From positions 310,001 to 374,000 of the forward strand of contig NZ_CANNGQ010000002.1 of the NCBI RefSeq assembly GCF_947504145.1: a stretch of 64,000 bases of DNA, read 5' to 3'. The notes beneath the pieces were generated by a model. The model made no database searches, had not been told where the DNA came from, and was given only the letters and a program-made list of their open reading frames with translations. The position numbers and the translations under genes were made by a program. Below are positions 9,747-18,465 of this stretch, in pieces. The number at the start of each line of letters is the position of its first letter. Position 1 is the first letter of the stretch. This DNA comes from an uncultured Microbulbifer sp. GTDB taxonomy: Bacteria > Pseudomonadota > Gammaproteobacteria > Pseudomonadales > Cellvibrionaceae.

Positions 9747-10763
9747 TCAAAAATTTTCTTCCGGCAATAAACTGTCCTGCAACAATTCCAGATTTTCCAA
9801 CACTTCATTCGGCTCGTGGAAATACGCCACGTGGTACATGGCCTCGCCTTCCTGTACCAGCGGAATATTCTGCTTGCCGATAATAATCCCGTCCGCATCT
9901 GCTAAAACCTGCTCCAGCTCGTTGCCGTAAAGGTCGGCGATGGTGGCAAGGATGTCGCCTTTCTGGACGTGATCGCCCAGCTGCTTCTTGTGATTGACGA
10001 TACCGCTGTCACCGGCGCGCAACCAGCCGCTGCGTCGTGCCACGAAGGGCTCGATGCCCTGACGCCCTTTTTTGACCGGAATCATTTCCAGTTTGCGCAT
10101 GACGTTGAGTACACCACGCACGCCGGCGCGGATGCAGAGTTCGTCGAAGCGCAGGGCTTCGCCGGCTTCGTACAGGAGGATGCGCACGCCGAGGTCTGCA
10201 GCGGCCTGTCGCAGGGAACCGTCGCGCAGGGTGGCGTTCATGAGTACGGGGACGCCGAAAGCGGCGGCCATTTCGCGGGTTTCCTGGTCGTCGAGGTTGG
10301 CGCGGATCTGCGGCAGGTTGCTGCGGTGGATGGCGCCGGTGTGGAGGTCGATACCGTAATCGCATTTGGCGACGACTTCTTCGAGAAATACGTGAGCCAT
10401 GCGCGCGGCAAGAGAGCCGCGGGCAGAGCCCGGGAAGGAGCGGTTGAGGTCGCGGCGATCGGGCAGGTAGCGGGACTGGTGCAGCACGCCGTAGACGTTG
10501 ACCACGGGTACGGCGATGAGGGTGCCGCGCAGGGATTTTAGTGCTTTGCTGTTGATCAGGCGGCTGATGATCTCTACGCCGTTGAGTTCATCGCCGTGGA
10601 TGGCGGCACTGACGAACATGGTGGGGCCGGGTTTTTTACCGCGGTGCACGTATACCGGAATGTTCATCTCGGTGTCGGTGTAGAGACGCACGATGGGAAG
10701 TTCGATTTTGCGGGTTTGACCGCGGGGAACATTGACGCCGGCGATTTCGAAAGGCTCTTGCAT
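9747..10763 (-). CDS. Succinylglutamate desuccinylase/aspartoacylase-family hydrolase
   Basis: This is a zinc-dependent deacylase-type protein of the M14-related AstE/AspA family. The 338-residue protein has the first zinc-ligand motif in SAAIHGDELNGVEI (His and Glu) and the third ligand histidine in GIDLHTGAIHR. Its C-terminal third (about 230-320) has a biotinyl/lipoyl-like beta fold, with GIVNHKKQLGDHVQKGDILA, as in the subgroup often annotated simply as succinylglutamate desuccinylase. It is not in an arginine-degradation operon, so the substrate is unknown. It is convergent with the transglycosylase and divergent from the MFS gene. Confidence 0.88.
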   Translation of the reverse strand: MQEPFEIAGVNVPRGQTRKIELPIVRLYTDTEMNIPVYVHRGKKPGPTMFVSAAIHGDELNGVEIISRLINSKALKSLRGTLIAVPVVNVYGVLHQSRYLPDRRDLNRSFPGSARGSLAARMAHVFLEEVVAKCDYGIDLHTGAIHRSNLPQIRANLDDQETREMAAAFGVPVLMNATLRDGSLRQAAADLGVRILLYEAGEALRFDELCIRAGVRGVLNVMRKLEMIPVKKGRQGIEPFVARRSGWLRAGDSGIVNHKKQLGDHVQKGDILATIADLYGNELEQVLADADGIIIGKQNIPLVQEGEAMYHVAYFHEPNEVLENLELLQDSLLPEENF

Positions 10764-10939
10764 AGAGGCTGCTTCAGTAAGAAATGACTTGTCGGTTATT
10801 GTAGTTGTGACTCTGCCGTTGGTGGAAGTCGAAAAATTTGCCCGGTGAAGGCGGCCCGGATAGCACTGCTGTGCTGTTAGAATCAGGCATGTTCGGGCGA
10901 AGCGGTCCGGCGGTACGTTTATTCGGATAACGAGAGCCC

Positions 10940-12136
10940 ATGAAACCCGATTTGATCAAGATGGCCCTGATGCTGGGCCTGCTCAGCTGCGTTGGCCCTT
11001 TCGCCATCGATATGTACTTGCCCGCGATGCCGGCCATGGCGGAGGGGTACGGGGTACCGACAGCGATGTCTCAGTACACGCTGGTGTCATTCTTTATTGC
11101 CTTTGGGGTATTTCAGCTGTTTTACGGGCCGGCGGCGGATATGTTTGGGCGCAAGCCGCCGCTGTATTTTGGTCTGGTACTGTTTTTGTTTGCCTCCATC
11201 GGCTGCGCGCTCGCCCCCACCATTGAGTGGCTGATTGGGATGCGCTTTGTGCAGGGAGTGGGTGCGGCATCGGTGATGTCGATTCCGCGGGCGATCATCC
11301 GCGACCGTTATACCGGCACCGAGGCAACCCGTCTGATGACCACGGTGATGCTGGTGATTTCCATTTCCCCGATGCTCGCACCGCTGGTGGGCAGTTTGCT
11401 GATGGAGCCGTTCGGTTGGCCTGCGGTATTTTACGCGGTGGCATTGGCCACCGTGGCGAGCCTGCTGTTGATCTACTTTGCATTGCCGGAAACCCTGCCG
11501 GCCGACCAGCGGGTACCGGTGAAGCCGGCGGCGATGATCAGTGCTTTCCGGGTGTTGTTCAAAGACAGCTACTTTATGGGTATGACGTTGATTGGTGGTA
11601 TGGGGATGGCGAGCTTTTTCTCATTTCTGTCCATTGCGGCGTTTCTCTATACGGATTATTACGGCCTGACCCCGACACAGTTCAGCCTGGCGTTTGCGTT
11701 GAATGCCCTGGGCTTTTTTATCGCCAGCCAGTTTGCGGCAAACCTGTGTGAGCGATTTGGTGGTGTGGCTGTGGTGAAGTGGGCGGTGGCCGGTTTTGCA
11801 GTGAGTGCGCTGGTCAATCTGATACTGAATCTTGCGGGTGTGGATAATTTTGTTGTGCTGGTGGCCATGCTGCTTCTGAGCAATGCCTTTCTTGGACTGG
11901 TGGTGCCGACAACCATGGTGCTGTCTCTGGATGACCACGGACCGATTGCGGGTACGGCAGCGGCCCTGGGCGGCACCATGCAGATGATGCTGGGTGCGGT
12001 AGCCATCGGTATTGTCAGCGCGGTGTTCGACGGAACGCCGTTGATTCTGGTGGGCGCCATTGCCATCTGTGGCGGGGTAGCGGCGCTGCTGGCGGCACTG
12101 ACACTGCGACAATCGCCGCAACCGGCGACGACGTGA
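10940..12136 (+). CDS. Bcr/CflA-type MFS drug transporter
   Basis: This is a major facilitator superfamily exporter with about twelve membrane spans in 398 residues. The N-terminal PFAIDMYLPAMPAMA and the later GPAADMFGRKPPLY loop are hallmarks of the Bcr/CflA multidrug (DHA1) group, as is RFVQGVGAASVMSIPRAIIRDRYTG. Proton-driven export of small drugs is the family role; the substrate here is unknown. It stands alone with its own terminator. Its ribosome binding site CGAGAG lies just before the ATG. Confidence 0.9.
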   Translation: MKPDLIKMALMLGLLSCVGPFAIDMYLPAMPAMAEGYGVPTAMSQYTLVSFFIAFGVFQLFYGPAADMFGRKPPLYFGLVLFLFASIGCALAPTIEWLIGMRFVQGVGAASVMSIPRAIIRDRYTGTEATRLMTTVMLVISISPMLAPLVGSLLMEPFGWPAVFYAVALATVASLLLIYFALPETLPADQRVPVKPAAMISAFRVLFKDSYFMGMTLIGGMGMASFFSFLSIAAFLYTDYYGLTPTQFSLAFALNALGFFIASQFAANLCERFGGVAVVKWAVAGFAVSALVNLILNLAGVDNFVVLVAMLLLSNAFLGLVVPTTMVLSLDDHGPIAGTAAALGGTMQMMLGAVAIGIVSAVFDGTPLILVGAIAICGGVAALLAALTLRQSPQPATT

Positions 12137-12167
12137 GCTGAGAACAGAATAGGTTGAGAGCAGACGA

Positions 12168-12195
12168 AAACGCCCGGAGAAATCCAGGCGTTTTT
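12168..12195. terminator. Bidirectional terminator between MFS gene and LPMO
   Basis: AACGCC pairs with GGCGTT and GGA with TCC around a GAAA tetraloop, with one C-A mismatch. A T run follows on the plus strand and AAAA precedes it. It suits both the MFS gene and the convergent LPMO gene. Confidence 0.75.
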
Positions 12196-12233
12196 GGTTC
12201 TGCGTTTATAAATTGAATCCAGGCATTAACAAA

Positions 12234-13691
12234 TCAGAGCTGAATCCAGGCATCGCCCCAGTTGGTGCCGGTACCCGGCGCGTAGTGGTATGCGCTGTTG
12301 ATATTGCACCACTGCCCTTCCGGGAAGGGGCGGCACTGGTAACGCTGGCCATCGCTACCAAGTACCACGGTTTCACCGGGGGCATAGCTGCCAATGCCGT
12401 CGGGATAGGCGTAATCGTAGTCATCACCACCGGTGGATACCGGGGCGTGGGTAATGCTGACGCTGCTGGTGTCGGCCGCCTGCCCATCGGATACGCTGAG
12501 CTCTACCACTACCGTCTGTACCGCTTGCGGGGCGCTCAGGTTCAGGGCGACATCCCGATCGGTGGTGCTTGTCAGGGTGGCGCCGCTGCCGCTCATGATC
12601 TGCCAGCGGTAAGACAGAGGATCGCCATCCGGATCGCTGGCGTTGGCCGCGGACAGATTCACCGAACCGGCGCCGGTCACGCTGTTTGTTGAGGTAGTGA
12701 TGGCCGCGGTGGGCGCACCATTTCCGTTGGCCGGCTGGATATCCACTTCGTGGCTGAGGTTCAACTCTGCCTGGGTGTATACGCGGTTCTGGGATGCGCT
12801 CTGCACCGGTGCGATGGTATCGCTGGACGGATCAAGAACACCGATACGCGCATACTGGGACTGGCTGTTGACCGCATTGGCGAAGGCGAAAGCCCACTCG
12901 GCAGCGGTGGCGTCTTGCTGCAACTGCAGGGTAACCGTTTCCATATCATTACCGCTGCCGTTGAACAGGCGCAGGCTGATCTCGCTGCCGCTGGTGAGGT
13001 CTGAGTGTGCCTGCAGTGCGCCCTCGTCGGCCCAGTTACTCGGGGTGCCGTCACCCAGCACCACATCGGTACAGGTATAGAAGGCTTCCGGGCTGTCGGA
13101 GCGCTGCCAGGTGGTGTAAATCACATGTTTGCCGGTCAACTGCGGCAGCGGGCAGTTGAGGGTGTAGCGCTTGTCGGCACCCACCGGCACATTGCCCAGG
13201 CGGCAGAACTCGAATACATCGCCCCACTTCAGCGGCTCGGTGCCGGTATAGCCGGAGCGGGTGATATAGAACACCCATTCATCGGTGGCGTGGGGGGCGG
13301 TCGCCCAGAAGGTGAAGTCAAAGGTGCCGTCCGCCTTCGGGGTGACGGGTGTTGCCTGCCAGTCGCTGCGGGCCAGGTCCATACCGGCGTATTTACTGCG
13401 GCCGCCGGAGCAGAGCTGGCCGTCGGGAACCAGTGCGCGGTGATTGCCAGCAGCATTGGCCTGGTTGATTTCGTTCCAGTCGTAAAATGGCTGGGTGCTG
13501 CCGAGTGCCTTGGCGGCGGCGCAGGCCGGGTCGGATGGATTTTCCGGGTTGTTCAGGAAGCAGTTGTAAATTCGGCTTTCCGGAATTTCCATGGTGCCGT
13601 GTGCCAGAGCGTCGAGAGCCGGAAGCGCACAGAGTGCCGTCAGTGACAGGGCCCTGCCAAGTCGCCGGCGGATGTGAAGGTTGTGGTGCAT
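12234..13691 (-). CDS. Secreted chitin-active lytic polysaccharide monooxygenase (AA10) with CBM
   Basis: This is a copper enzyme that oxidatively cleaves crystalline chitin. The 485-residue protein has a signal peptide (1-30, ending DALA). The mature protein then begins exactly with His31, the first half of the copper histidine brace; the second histidine is His134 in TAPHATDEW. The AA10 domain spans about 31-205. A GbpA domain-2-like module follows (about 210-305, SGSEISLRLFNGSGND ... IAPVQSASQNRVYT), then a PKD/Ig-like domain (about 315-405, SDPDGDPLSYRWQIMSG). A C-terminal CBM5/12 chitin-binding domain (about 430-485) carries the usual tryptophans. The ribosome binding site is GAGGAAAA. 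Tandem operator palindromes lie upstream, and control by GlcNAc is likely. Confidence 0.94.
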   Translation of the reverse strand: MHHNLHIRRRLGRALSLTALCALPALDALAHGTMEIPESRIYNCFLNNPENPSDPACAAAKALGSTQPFYDWNEINQANAAGNHRALVPDGQLCSGGRSKYAGMDLARSDWQATPVTPKADGTFDFTFWATAPHATDEWVFYITRSGYTGTEPLKWGDVFEFCRLGNVPVGADKRYTLNCPLPQLTGKHVIYTTWQRSDSPEAFYTCTDVVLGDGTPSNWADEGALQAHSDLTSGSEISLRLFNGSGNDMETVTLQLQQDATAAEWAFAFANAVNSQSQYARIGVLDPSSDTIAPVQSASQNRVYTQAELNLSHEVDIQPANGNGAPTAAITTSTNSVTGAGSVNLSAANASDPDGDPLSYRWQIMSGSGATLTSTTDRDVALNLSAPQAVQTVVVELSVSDGQAADTSSVSITHAPVSTGGDDYDYAYPDGIGSYAPGETVVLGSDGQRYQCRPFPEGQWCNINSAYHYAPGTGTNWGDAWIQL

Positions 13692-13734
13692 GGCGGATTT
13701 TCCTCAAATTATTGTTGGTTATATTTCTGGAATC

Positions 13735-13773
13735 CCAGACAGCGCTGTCAATTAAGATGACAGCGCTGTCTGG
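13735..13773 (-). promoter_or_regulatory. Tandem 12-bp palindromes, likely LacI-family operator of the LPMO gene
   Basis: A perfect 16-base inverted repeat with a 7-base spacer contains two copies of the self-palindrome GACAGCGCTGTC, at 13738-13749 and 13759-13770. Their centres are 21 bp apart, two helical turns, 44-82 bases upstream of the LPMO start. The TGACAGCGCTGTC form resembles the operator reported for LacI-type N-acetylglucosamine regulators (NagR/NagQ type). On the minus strand a TTGACA at the inner edge of the start-proximal copy could be a -35 element covered by the regulator. I did not find a matching strong -10 at 17 bp. Confidence 0.65.
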
Positions 13774-13888
13774 CTCGCGTCATGCTAATGGGTGCGTTGG
13801 GGTTGTACAGGGATGCGCGGGGAATAGCGCGTCAATACTTGCACTACTCCAACGAGTGGGAGCCGAATGTGTGATCGGCTGCCAGGTT

Positions 13889-16800
13889 TTACCCTTCGCC
13901 GATAGGTGTGGCGATAGTTGTGGAGATAGCTATGGAGATAGGTTCGGCGCCAGAAGTGGATTCGGAATTGCCCGGCGCGGTTGTGGGCAGGGCGGCGGCC
14001 AGATTGAGCGAACCTCCGTCCAGTGGTGTGCCGGGTACTGTGTGGATCTTTCCCCCGCTGCGCATCGGTGTCGGTATGAAATACCTGAAATCCCGATAGA
14101 ACAATTGCACCTCACCGTCGTAAATACCCAGGCTGCCCTGGAAACTGCCGGGACAAAGTGGAAGCGTTTCATTTTCCGGTGCTGTTGCGGGTTCGAAATG
14201 CCAGAGTGGTTTTGACACCCCTCCGTCGCGGGCGTCTGGCAACAGTGCCAGCAATCGGCCCCCATCGTCCGCGACAAAGAAGGTTCTAACAAAACTGTCG
14301 GCCTGCAGCCCGTTGTCGACATTGTGGGTATCGTCGCTCTCGTTGAGGGTCAGCCTCGCCAGGGGGATACCAGTAGTCGGGTGGTGCAGAAAGTGCGCGA
14401 TAGTGCGCGTGTTATTGAGATGGATGAATTCGCTCCACAGTCCGATACCGGACCAGTGCGTAGCAATGCGGCGTTGCCGCCCGGAGCGGCGGTGGGTGCT
14501 GGTTTTTACCAGTCTTCTCCCGAAAGGGTCGCAACGCAGCCAGGTTTTAAAGTCTCCACACTCTACGCAATGCAGCAGCCCCCAGCCATCGTATTGATAG
14601 CGGTAGCCCGTATTCGAGTTTGGTGACATGCGGGCATCGGCGACAATATTGTTGTGTGCATCCCGCCCCCATCCCGGTGCTGCCGGTTGTGGATTGAGCA
14701 GAGTGAGCCGGGGGAGGTGTTCGAGCCGTGCATCCGCCGTTTTCTCCGTGCACCAATTTTCTATGCGCCACAACGCATCGCCGTCCAGCCAGACACTTTC
14801 GAGTCGCCCGTGCCGGTAGGACTTTTCCAGCAGGTGTGCGCCCAGCGACAGATTTTCCCGGCACTCACTGTTCCCATCGTGCTGGTTCTGCGCCTCAATT
14901 TCACTGCGCACGGTCATGACGCCATTGGTGTCGATTCCGTAGAGCCTGCCCGCGGGAGAAAAGATAAAGGCGATATTGATCTGATCCGAGCAGGAATTTT
15001 TCAGCCAGCCGCGGCGGTCGTACCTGTGATTGATACTCAGGGTAGTGTTGGGGCTACTATTTCCACCCTCGGCAGCGCTTTCGCTATTCAGATCGTGATG
15101 TTCCGCGGTCAGCAGGCCGCGTCTGTCATAGCGGTAGCGCAGGTTGCAGAATTCATTGGCGGCCTGGGTCAGGCGCCCGAGGGTATCGAAATGAAAGTGA
15201 CACAACTGCCCGCTGTTATTGCGTATCTGCTGCAGCTCGCCAGTATCGTTGTACTCCAGATACCAGTGGCTGTCGCTATCGCGAAATTCCCTCAGGCTGC
15301 CGTCATTGCGGTACTGCCACTCCCGCTGCAGCGTGCAACCGTCTTTGAAATTCGTCAGTTCACCAAACTGGTTGTAGCGCCATGTGTATGTTTGGCCTTG
15401 GCAGCGCAGCGTGGATAGGCGGCCCTGCCGGTTGTACTCCAGTTTGAGCGCGGGCCCGGAAAGTTCCTGGATATGGCGAACACGGCCGTGGTCGTCGTAC
15501 TGCCACTGCAATAGCACCTCGCCTTCTCGACTGATTGTGCAGGGGCGGCCGTACTCATCGGACAGGATGGTGAAAGCGCTGCTGCCGATGAACGTCTGGG
15601 CCAGATTGCCGTGATTGTCGTATTGCCATTCGCGGTCTGCTTGACCCGTGACCGCATACCGAACGATGTTGCCGCGGTTGTCGTAGTCCCAGCTGGCGTA
15701 ACGGTCGCCATGTACCAGTTCGATCAGCCGGCACTGGGCGCTCCACTCGAGTGTGAGGCGCCCGCCTTCCGGGTCTGTTAAAACCCGCAGCTGGCCGCGT
15801 TCGTCGTGCTCAAATTTCCACTGCTCTTTTTCCGGGTCGGTAATCGCAGACGGGTACGGAGAATTCTCCCGGTAGTGGTATTGCCAGCTGTGCGTATTGG
15901 TGTCACCGGTCACAGTGCCCGCGGCCACAAGTCTGCCGGCTTCGTCGTAAATAAAGTGTTTGTGATTACCCTGCCGGGAGTGTCGCAGAATCCGGCCGAA
16001 CGGATCGTGGCGGTAGAGGGTGTCTATGCCATGTGCGTCGATGCTGTGGCACAGGTTGCGATAGAGGTCGTAGCGCCAGCGTTGCGACCGGCCACCCTGA
16101 GAGGACTCGATCAGGTTGCCGCGGGTATCAAATCGCAACTGGATATCATGTTCCCCGGCGGCGGAGACGATGCAGGTGTGTGCGCCGGATCGCCAGCGCA
16201 ATTTCCAGGTCATGGGATTGTCGTCAGCGGCAGCGGTGCCGATTTTCGTCCCAGCTTCTTCCGTGCGGTGGATTTCCGAAACCCGCTGGAGTTTATCGTA
16301 AATGAAAACCAGGTGTCCGCTGCTCAGGTTGGTGAGTGCCGTAACTTTTCCGGCCTGCAGGGTAAAGCTTTCTTCGCCGGCTGCGGTGCGTGTCGCTACA
16401 AGAAAGCCGTCGGAGTCATAGTCGTAATGACAAAGTGCACTGCCGTCTCCAGTAGCGGCGCTGGCTATTTTTGTCAGTTTTCCATTGTCGTAATGGAAGT
16501 CGATGGTGGAACCCCAGGATGAGACGATTTTTTCCGGGTGGCCATTGCGGTAATCCACACTGAGTGTATTGCCGGAAGCGTCGCGGATTTCACAGAGTGG
16601 CGCAAATTTTCCGGTGCCGTCTGCGCGAAATATTTTGTCCGGTGCGTCGAATGCCGAGAGGCGAAAGCTGTGCAGGCTCTGTCGCAACAGATACAGGCGC
16701 TCGCTGCGGTTGAAGCTGGCGTGACCGATGGCGGGAAGATCGAAGGCCACCAGGCGGCCATCCGCCGAATGCAGCAATACTTTTTGTGCAGCGCCGGGGG

Positions 16801-17332
16801 TGGCCTCGGGTAGCTGCAGGCATTCACTCAGTGTGTGGCGCCAACCCTGTCCGAGACCTGCATCCGCTTGCTGGCTTTGGCGGTAGTAGCGTTGCCAGTG
16901 AAAGGGAAACGGGCCCGGCAGTGTGAAATCTTCGCGCTGGAAGGCGAGCTCGCCGTTGCTGGCAATGACATGCCCGGCAACCAGAGGGCATTGATGCAGT
17001 GTTGGGAGGGTGTCTCCCAGTGGATTGTGTCCGGCATGGTTACAAAAGCGTACCGGTGCGGAAGCCGGTGTTCGCAGTTGCGCTACTGTAATCGCGCGCG
17101 CAAGGGTGTATCCAGTTGCATCGATTTTGGGGGCTGAGGGCCAGAATTTCCCCAGAAAATTTTCTGCTATGTTGGTTCCGTTTGTGGCCTTGCCAGATAC
17201 TGTGCTGCGATCGAGAAGCTTCGCGTACCAGTTGCAGATGGCAACGGCATCGCCGGCAATGTCGGGCATAGGCTGGGGGTGCAGCCAGTCGAGTACAGTG
17301 GGAATAAAATCGACCAGACGATCCGGTGTCAT
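13889..17332 (-). CDS. RHS/YD-repeat protein without a recognisable C-terminal toxin
   Basis: RHS proteins form a beta-shell cocoon, commonly carrying a toxin at the C-terminus and often delivered by T6SS. This 1147-residue protein has a unique N-terminal region (about 1-100), then the DUF6531-like entry (GELAFQREDFTLPGPFPFHW). Very many YD repeats follow (for example HYDNGKL, YDEAGRL, WEYRNDGSL-like units) to about residue 1040. The RHS core end normally reads like RYYDPxxGRFxxxDPxGLxGGxN. Here it is degenerate (LFYRDFRYFIPTPMRSGG ... LDGGSLN), and only about 37 Ser/Thr/Pro-rich residues follow. There is no PAAR domain. It lies 45 bases after pppA on the same strand, so it is probably co-expressed with the T6SS. 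The ATG at 17332 is preferred over a TTG five codons upstream. Confidence 0.85.
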   Translation of the reverse strand: MTPDRLVDFIPTVLDWLHPQPMPDIAGDAVAICNWYAKLLDRSTVSGKATNGTNIAENFLGKFWPSAPKIDATGYTLARAITVAQLRTPASAPVRFCNHAGHNPLGDTLPTLHQCPLVAGHVIASNGELAFQREDFTLPGPFPFHWQRYYRQSQQADAGLGQGWRHTLSECLQLPEATPGAAQKVLLHSADGRLVAFDLPAIGHASFNRSERLYLLRQSLHSFRLSAFDAPDKIFRADGTGKFAPLCEIRDASGNTLSVDYRNGHPEKIVSSWGSTIDFHYDNGKLTKIASAATGDGSALCHYDYDSDGFLVATRTAAGEESFTLQAGKVTALTNLSSGHLVFIYDKLQRVSEIHRTEEAGTKIGTAAADDNPMTWKLRWRSGAHTCIVSAAGEHDIQLRFDTRGNLIESSQGGRSQRWRYDLYRNLCHSIDAHGIDTLYRHDPFGRILRHSRQGNHKHFIYDEAGRLVAAGTVTGDTNTHSWQYHYRENSPYPSAITDPEKEQWKFEHDERGQLRVLTDPEGGRLTLEWSAQCRLIELVHGDRYASWDYDNRGNIVRYAVTGQADREWQYDNHGNLAQTFIGSSAFTILSDEYGRPCTISREGEVLLQWQYDDHGRVRHIQELSGPALKLEYNRQGRLSTLRCQGQTYTWRYNQFGELTNFKDGCTLQREWQYRNDGSLREFRDSDSHWYLEYNDTGELQQIRNNSGQLCHFHFDTLGRLTQAANEFCNLRYRYDRRGLLTAEHHDLNSESAAEGGNSSPNTTLSINHRYDRRGWLKNSCSDQINIAFIFSPAGRLYGIDTNGVMTVRSEIEAQNQHDGNSECRENLSLGAHLLEKSYRHGRLESVWLDGDALWRIENWCTEKTADARLEHLPRLTLLNPQPAAPGWGRDAHNNIVADARMSPNSNTGYRYQYDGWGLLHCVECGDFKTWLRCDPFGRRLVKTSTHRRSGRQRRIATHWSGIGLWSEFIHLNNTRTIAHFLHHPTTGIPLARLTLNESDDTHNVDNGLQADSFVRTFFVADDGGRLLALLPDARDGGVSKPLWHFEPATAPENETLPLCPGSFQGSLGIYDGEVQLFYRDFRYFIPTPMRSGGKIHTVPGTPLDGGSLNLAAALPTTAPGNSESTSGAEPISIAISTTIATPIGEG

Positions 17333-17377
17333 GGCGTTTTCTCGCAAATCGGTTGCTTGGTGTGTGTTCGCCCGGGC

Positions 17378-18244
17378 TCAGCGTTGAGATTTTCGCACCG
17401 TAATGTCATTTGTGGCGGCCGGTTTCAGGGTGATCGGGTCTCCAGAAAATTCCGTCACCGCTTCCGTTCTATTGCAGTATTCGATAATGCCGGCACTGAT
17501 GTTGTCTCGACCGCCGCACTGGTTGGCGTCGTCAATAAAATGGTAAACGGATTCCAGTGCGGGCCGGTAGGTTGCCAGTACGCGCTCTATGGTGTGATCG
17601 TCGAGGTATTCGGTGAGACCATCGCTGCACAATAACAGCAGCGCGCTTTCTTTTAATATCCAGCTGTTGACCGTGGCTTCCACCGGCTCGGATACGCCGA
17701 GCGCCCGGGTAATGTGATTTCTTACTTGGGACGTTTGTGCCTGTTCGGCGGTTAATTGTCCGGAATCAATCATTTCCTGAACCACACTGTGATCTCTGGT
17801 CAGACGTTGAAGCCCGTAATCATTCCAGAGGTAAGCGCGTGAGTCGCCAATATGCGCGACTACGAGAAAATCATTCCAGATGGCCGCTACCACCAGGGTG
17901 GTGCCCATCTGCGAAAATTGTGGTCGGGTTTGCTTGGTGTCGAGGATTTTTCGATTGCTGACGCCGATGCCGTCTACCAGTGCAGCCTGTAGCGTCAATT
18001 GCTGTTGTTCCGGGGAACAGGCAAGAAATGCCGGGTTTAGCAGGTCGGCCAGATGGGCCTGCAGGGTTTCGGTAGCAATCGCGCTGGCGGTGGCGCCACC
18101 ACTGTAACCGCCCATGCCATCTGCCACGATCACATAGGCAAAAGGGTGGTCCGGATCACTGTGGCAGTGAATGCTATCTTCATTTTCTTCTCGTACCTGG
18201 CCGATATCGGTTCGACCATTGACTGCCAGCCTGATGGGCTCCAT
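17378..18244 (-). CDS. pppA: PppA, PP2C-type Ser/Thr phosphatase of the T6SS
   Basis: This protein phosphatase opposes the kinase PpkA in the T6SS threonine-phosphorylation pathway. It has the PP2C/SpoIIE-like motifs that bind two metal ions: NGRTDIGQVREENEDS near the N-terminus, VIVADGMGGYSGGATAS, AHIGDSRAYLW, LLLCSDGLTEYLDD and the late GGRDNISAGII with the metal-binding Asp. About 288 residues, cytosolic, no membrane span. I chose the ATG at 18244, with GGAG 11 bases upstream. A GTG three codons earlier is too close to that site. It is divergent from the main T6SS operon and followed by the RHS gene. Confidence 0.92.
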   Translation of the reverse strand: MEPIRLAVNGRTDIGQVREENEDSIHCHSDPDHPFAYVIVADGMGGYSGGATASAIATETLQAHLADLLNPAFLACSPEQQQLTLQAALVDGIGVSNRKILDTKQTRPQFSQMGTTLVVAAIWNDFLVVAHIGDSRAYLWNDYGLQRLTRDHSVVQEMIDSGQLTAEQAQTSQVRNHITRALGVSEPVEATVNSWILKESALLLLCSDGLTEYLDDHTIERVLATYRPALESVYHFIDDANQCGGRDNISAGIIEYCNRTEAVTEFSGDPITLKPAATNDITVRKSQR

Positions 18245-18253
18245 GTCTGTCAC

Positions 18254-18465
18254 AACTCCATGACATTTTCAGATTATTGTGGAGCCAGCAAACCGTTATC
18301 TGGTTTAGTCTCCATGACTTCCGTCGTATTTGGGACAGTAATGTTAACTTGCTAGTGCATCAGGTTTGAATTTTTTTTGAATCATTTGCAATAATGCCAA
18401 CCCCTTCCGGGTGGCGAGTGTGCACTTGGTACATTCGTGCAAATTAAAAAGGATTTTTTGGCAAG
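18254..18465 (+). promoter_or_regulatory. Divergent intergenic region, candidate promoter of the T6SS operon
   Basis: This AT-rich 212-base gap separates pppA (minus) from the T6SS array (plus). TTGAAT at 18366-18371 and AATAAT at 18390-18395, 18 bp apart, are a possible sigma-70 pair for the plus-strand operon. AAGGA lies about 12 bases before the first ATG as a rather distant ribosome binding site. No operator repeat was evident. Confidence 0.3.

Noticed and set aside
13692..13888. Displaced toxin tip or immunity gene after the RHS gene
   Set aside because: The gap contains only the operator palindrome and LPMO leader; no continuing frame of useful length was seen. A TACAGGGATG at about 13805 hints at a REP remnant but is too short to call.
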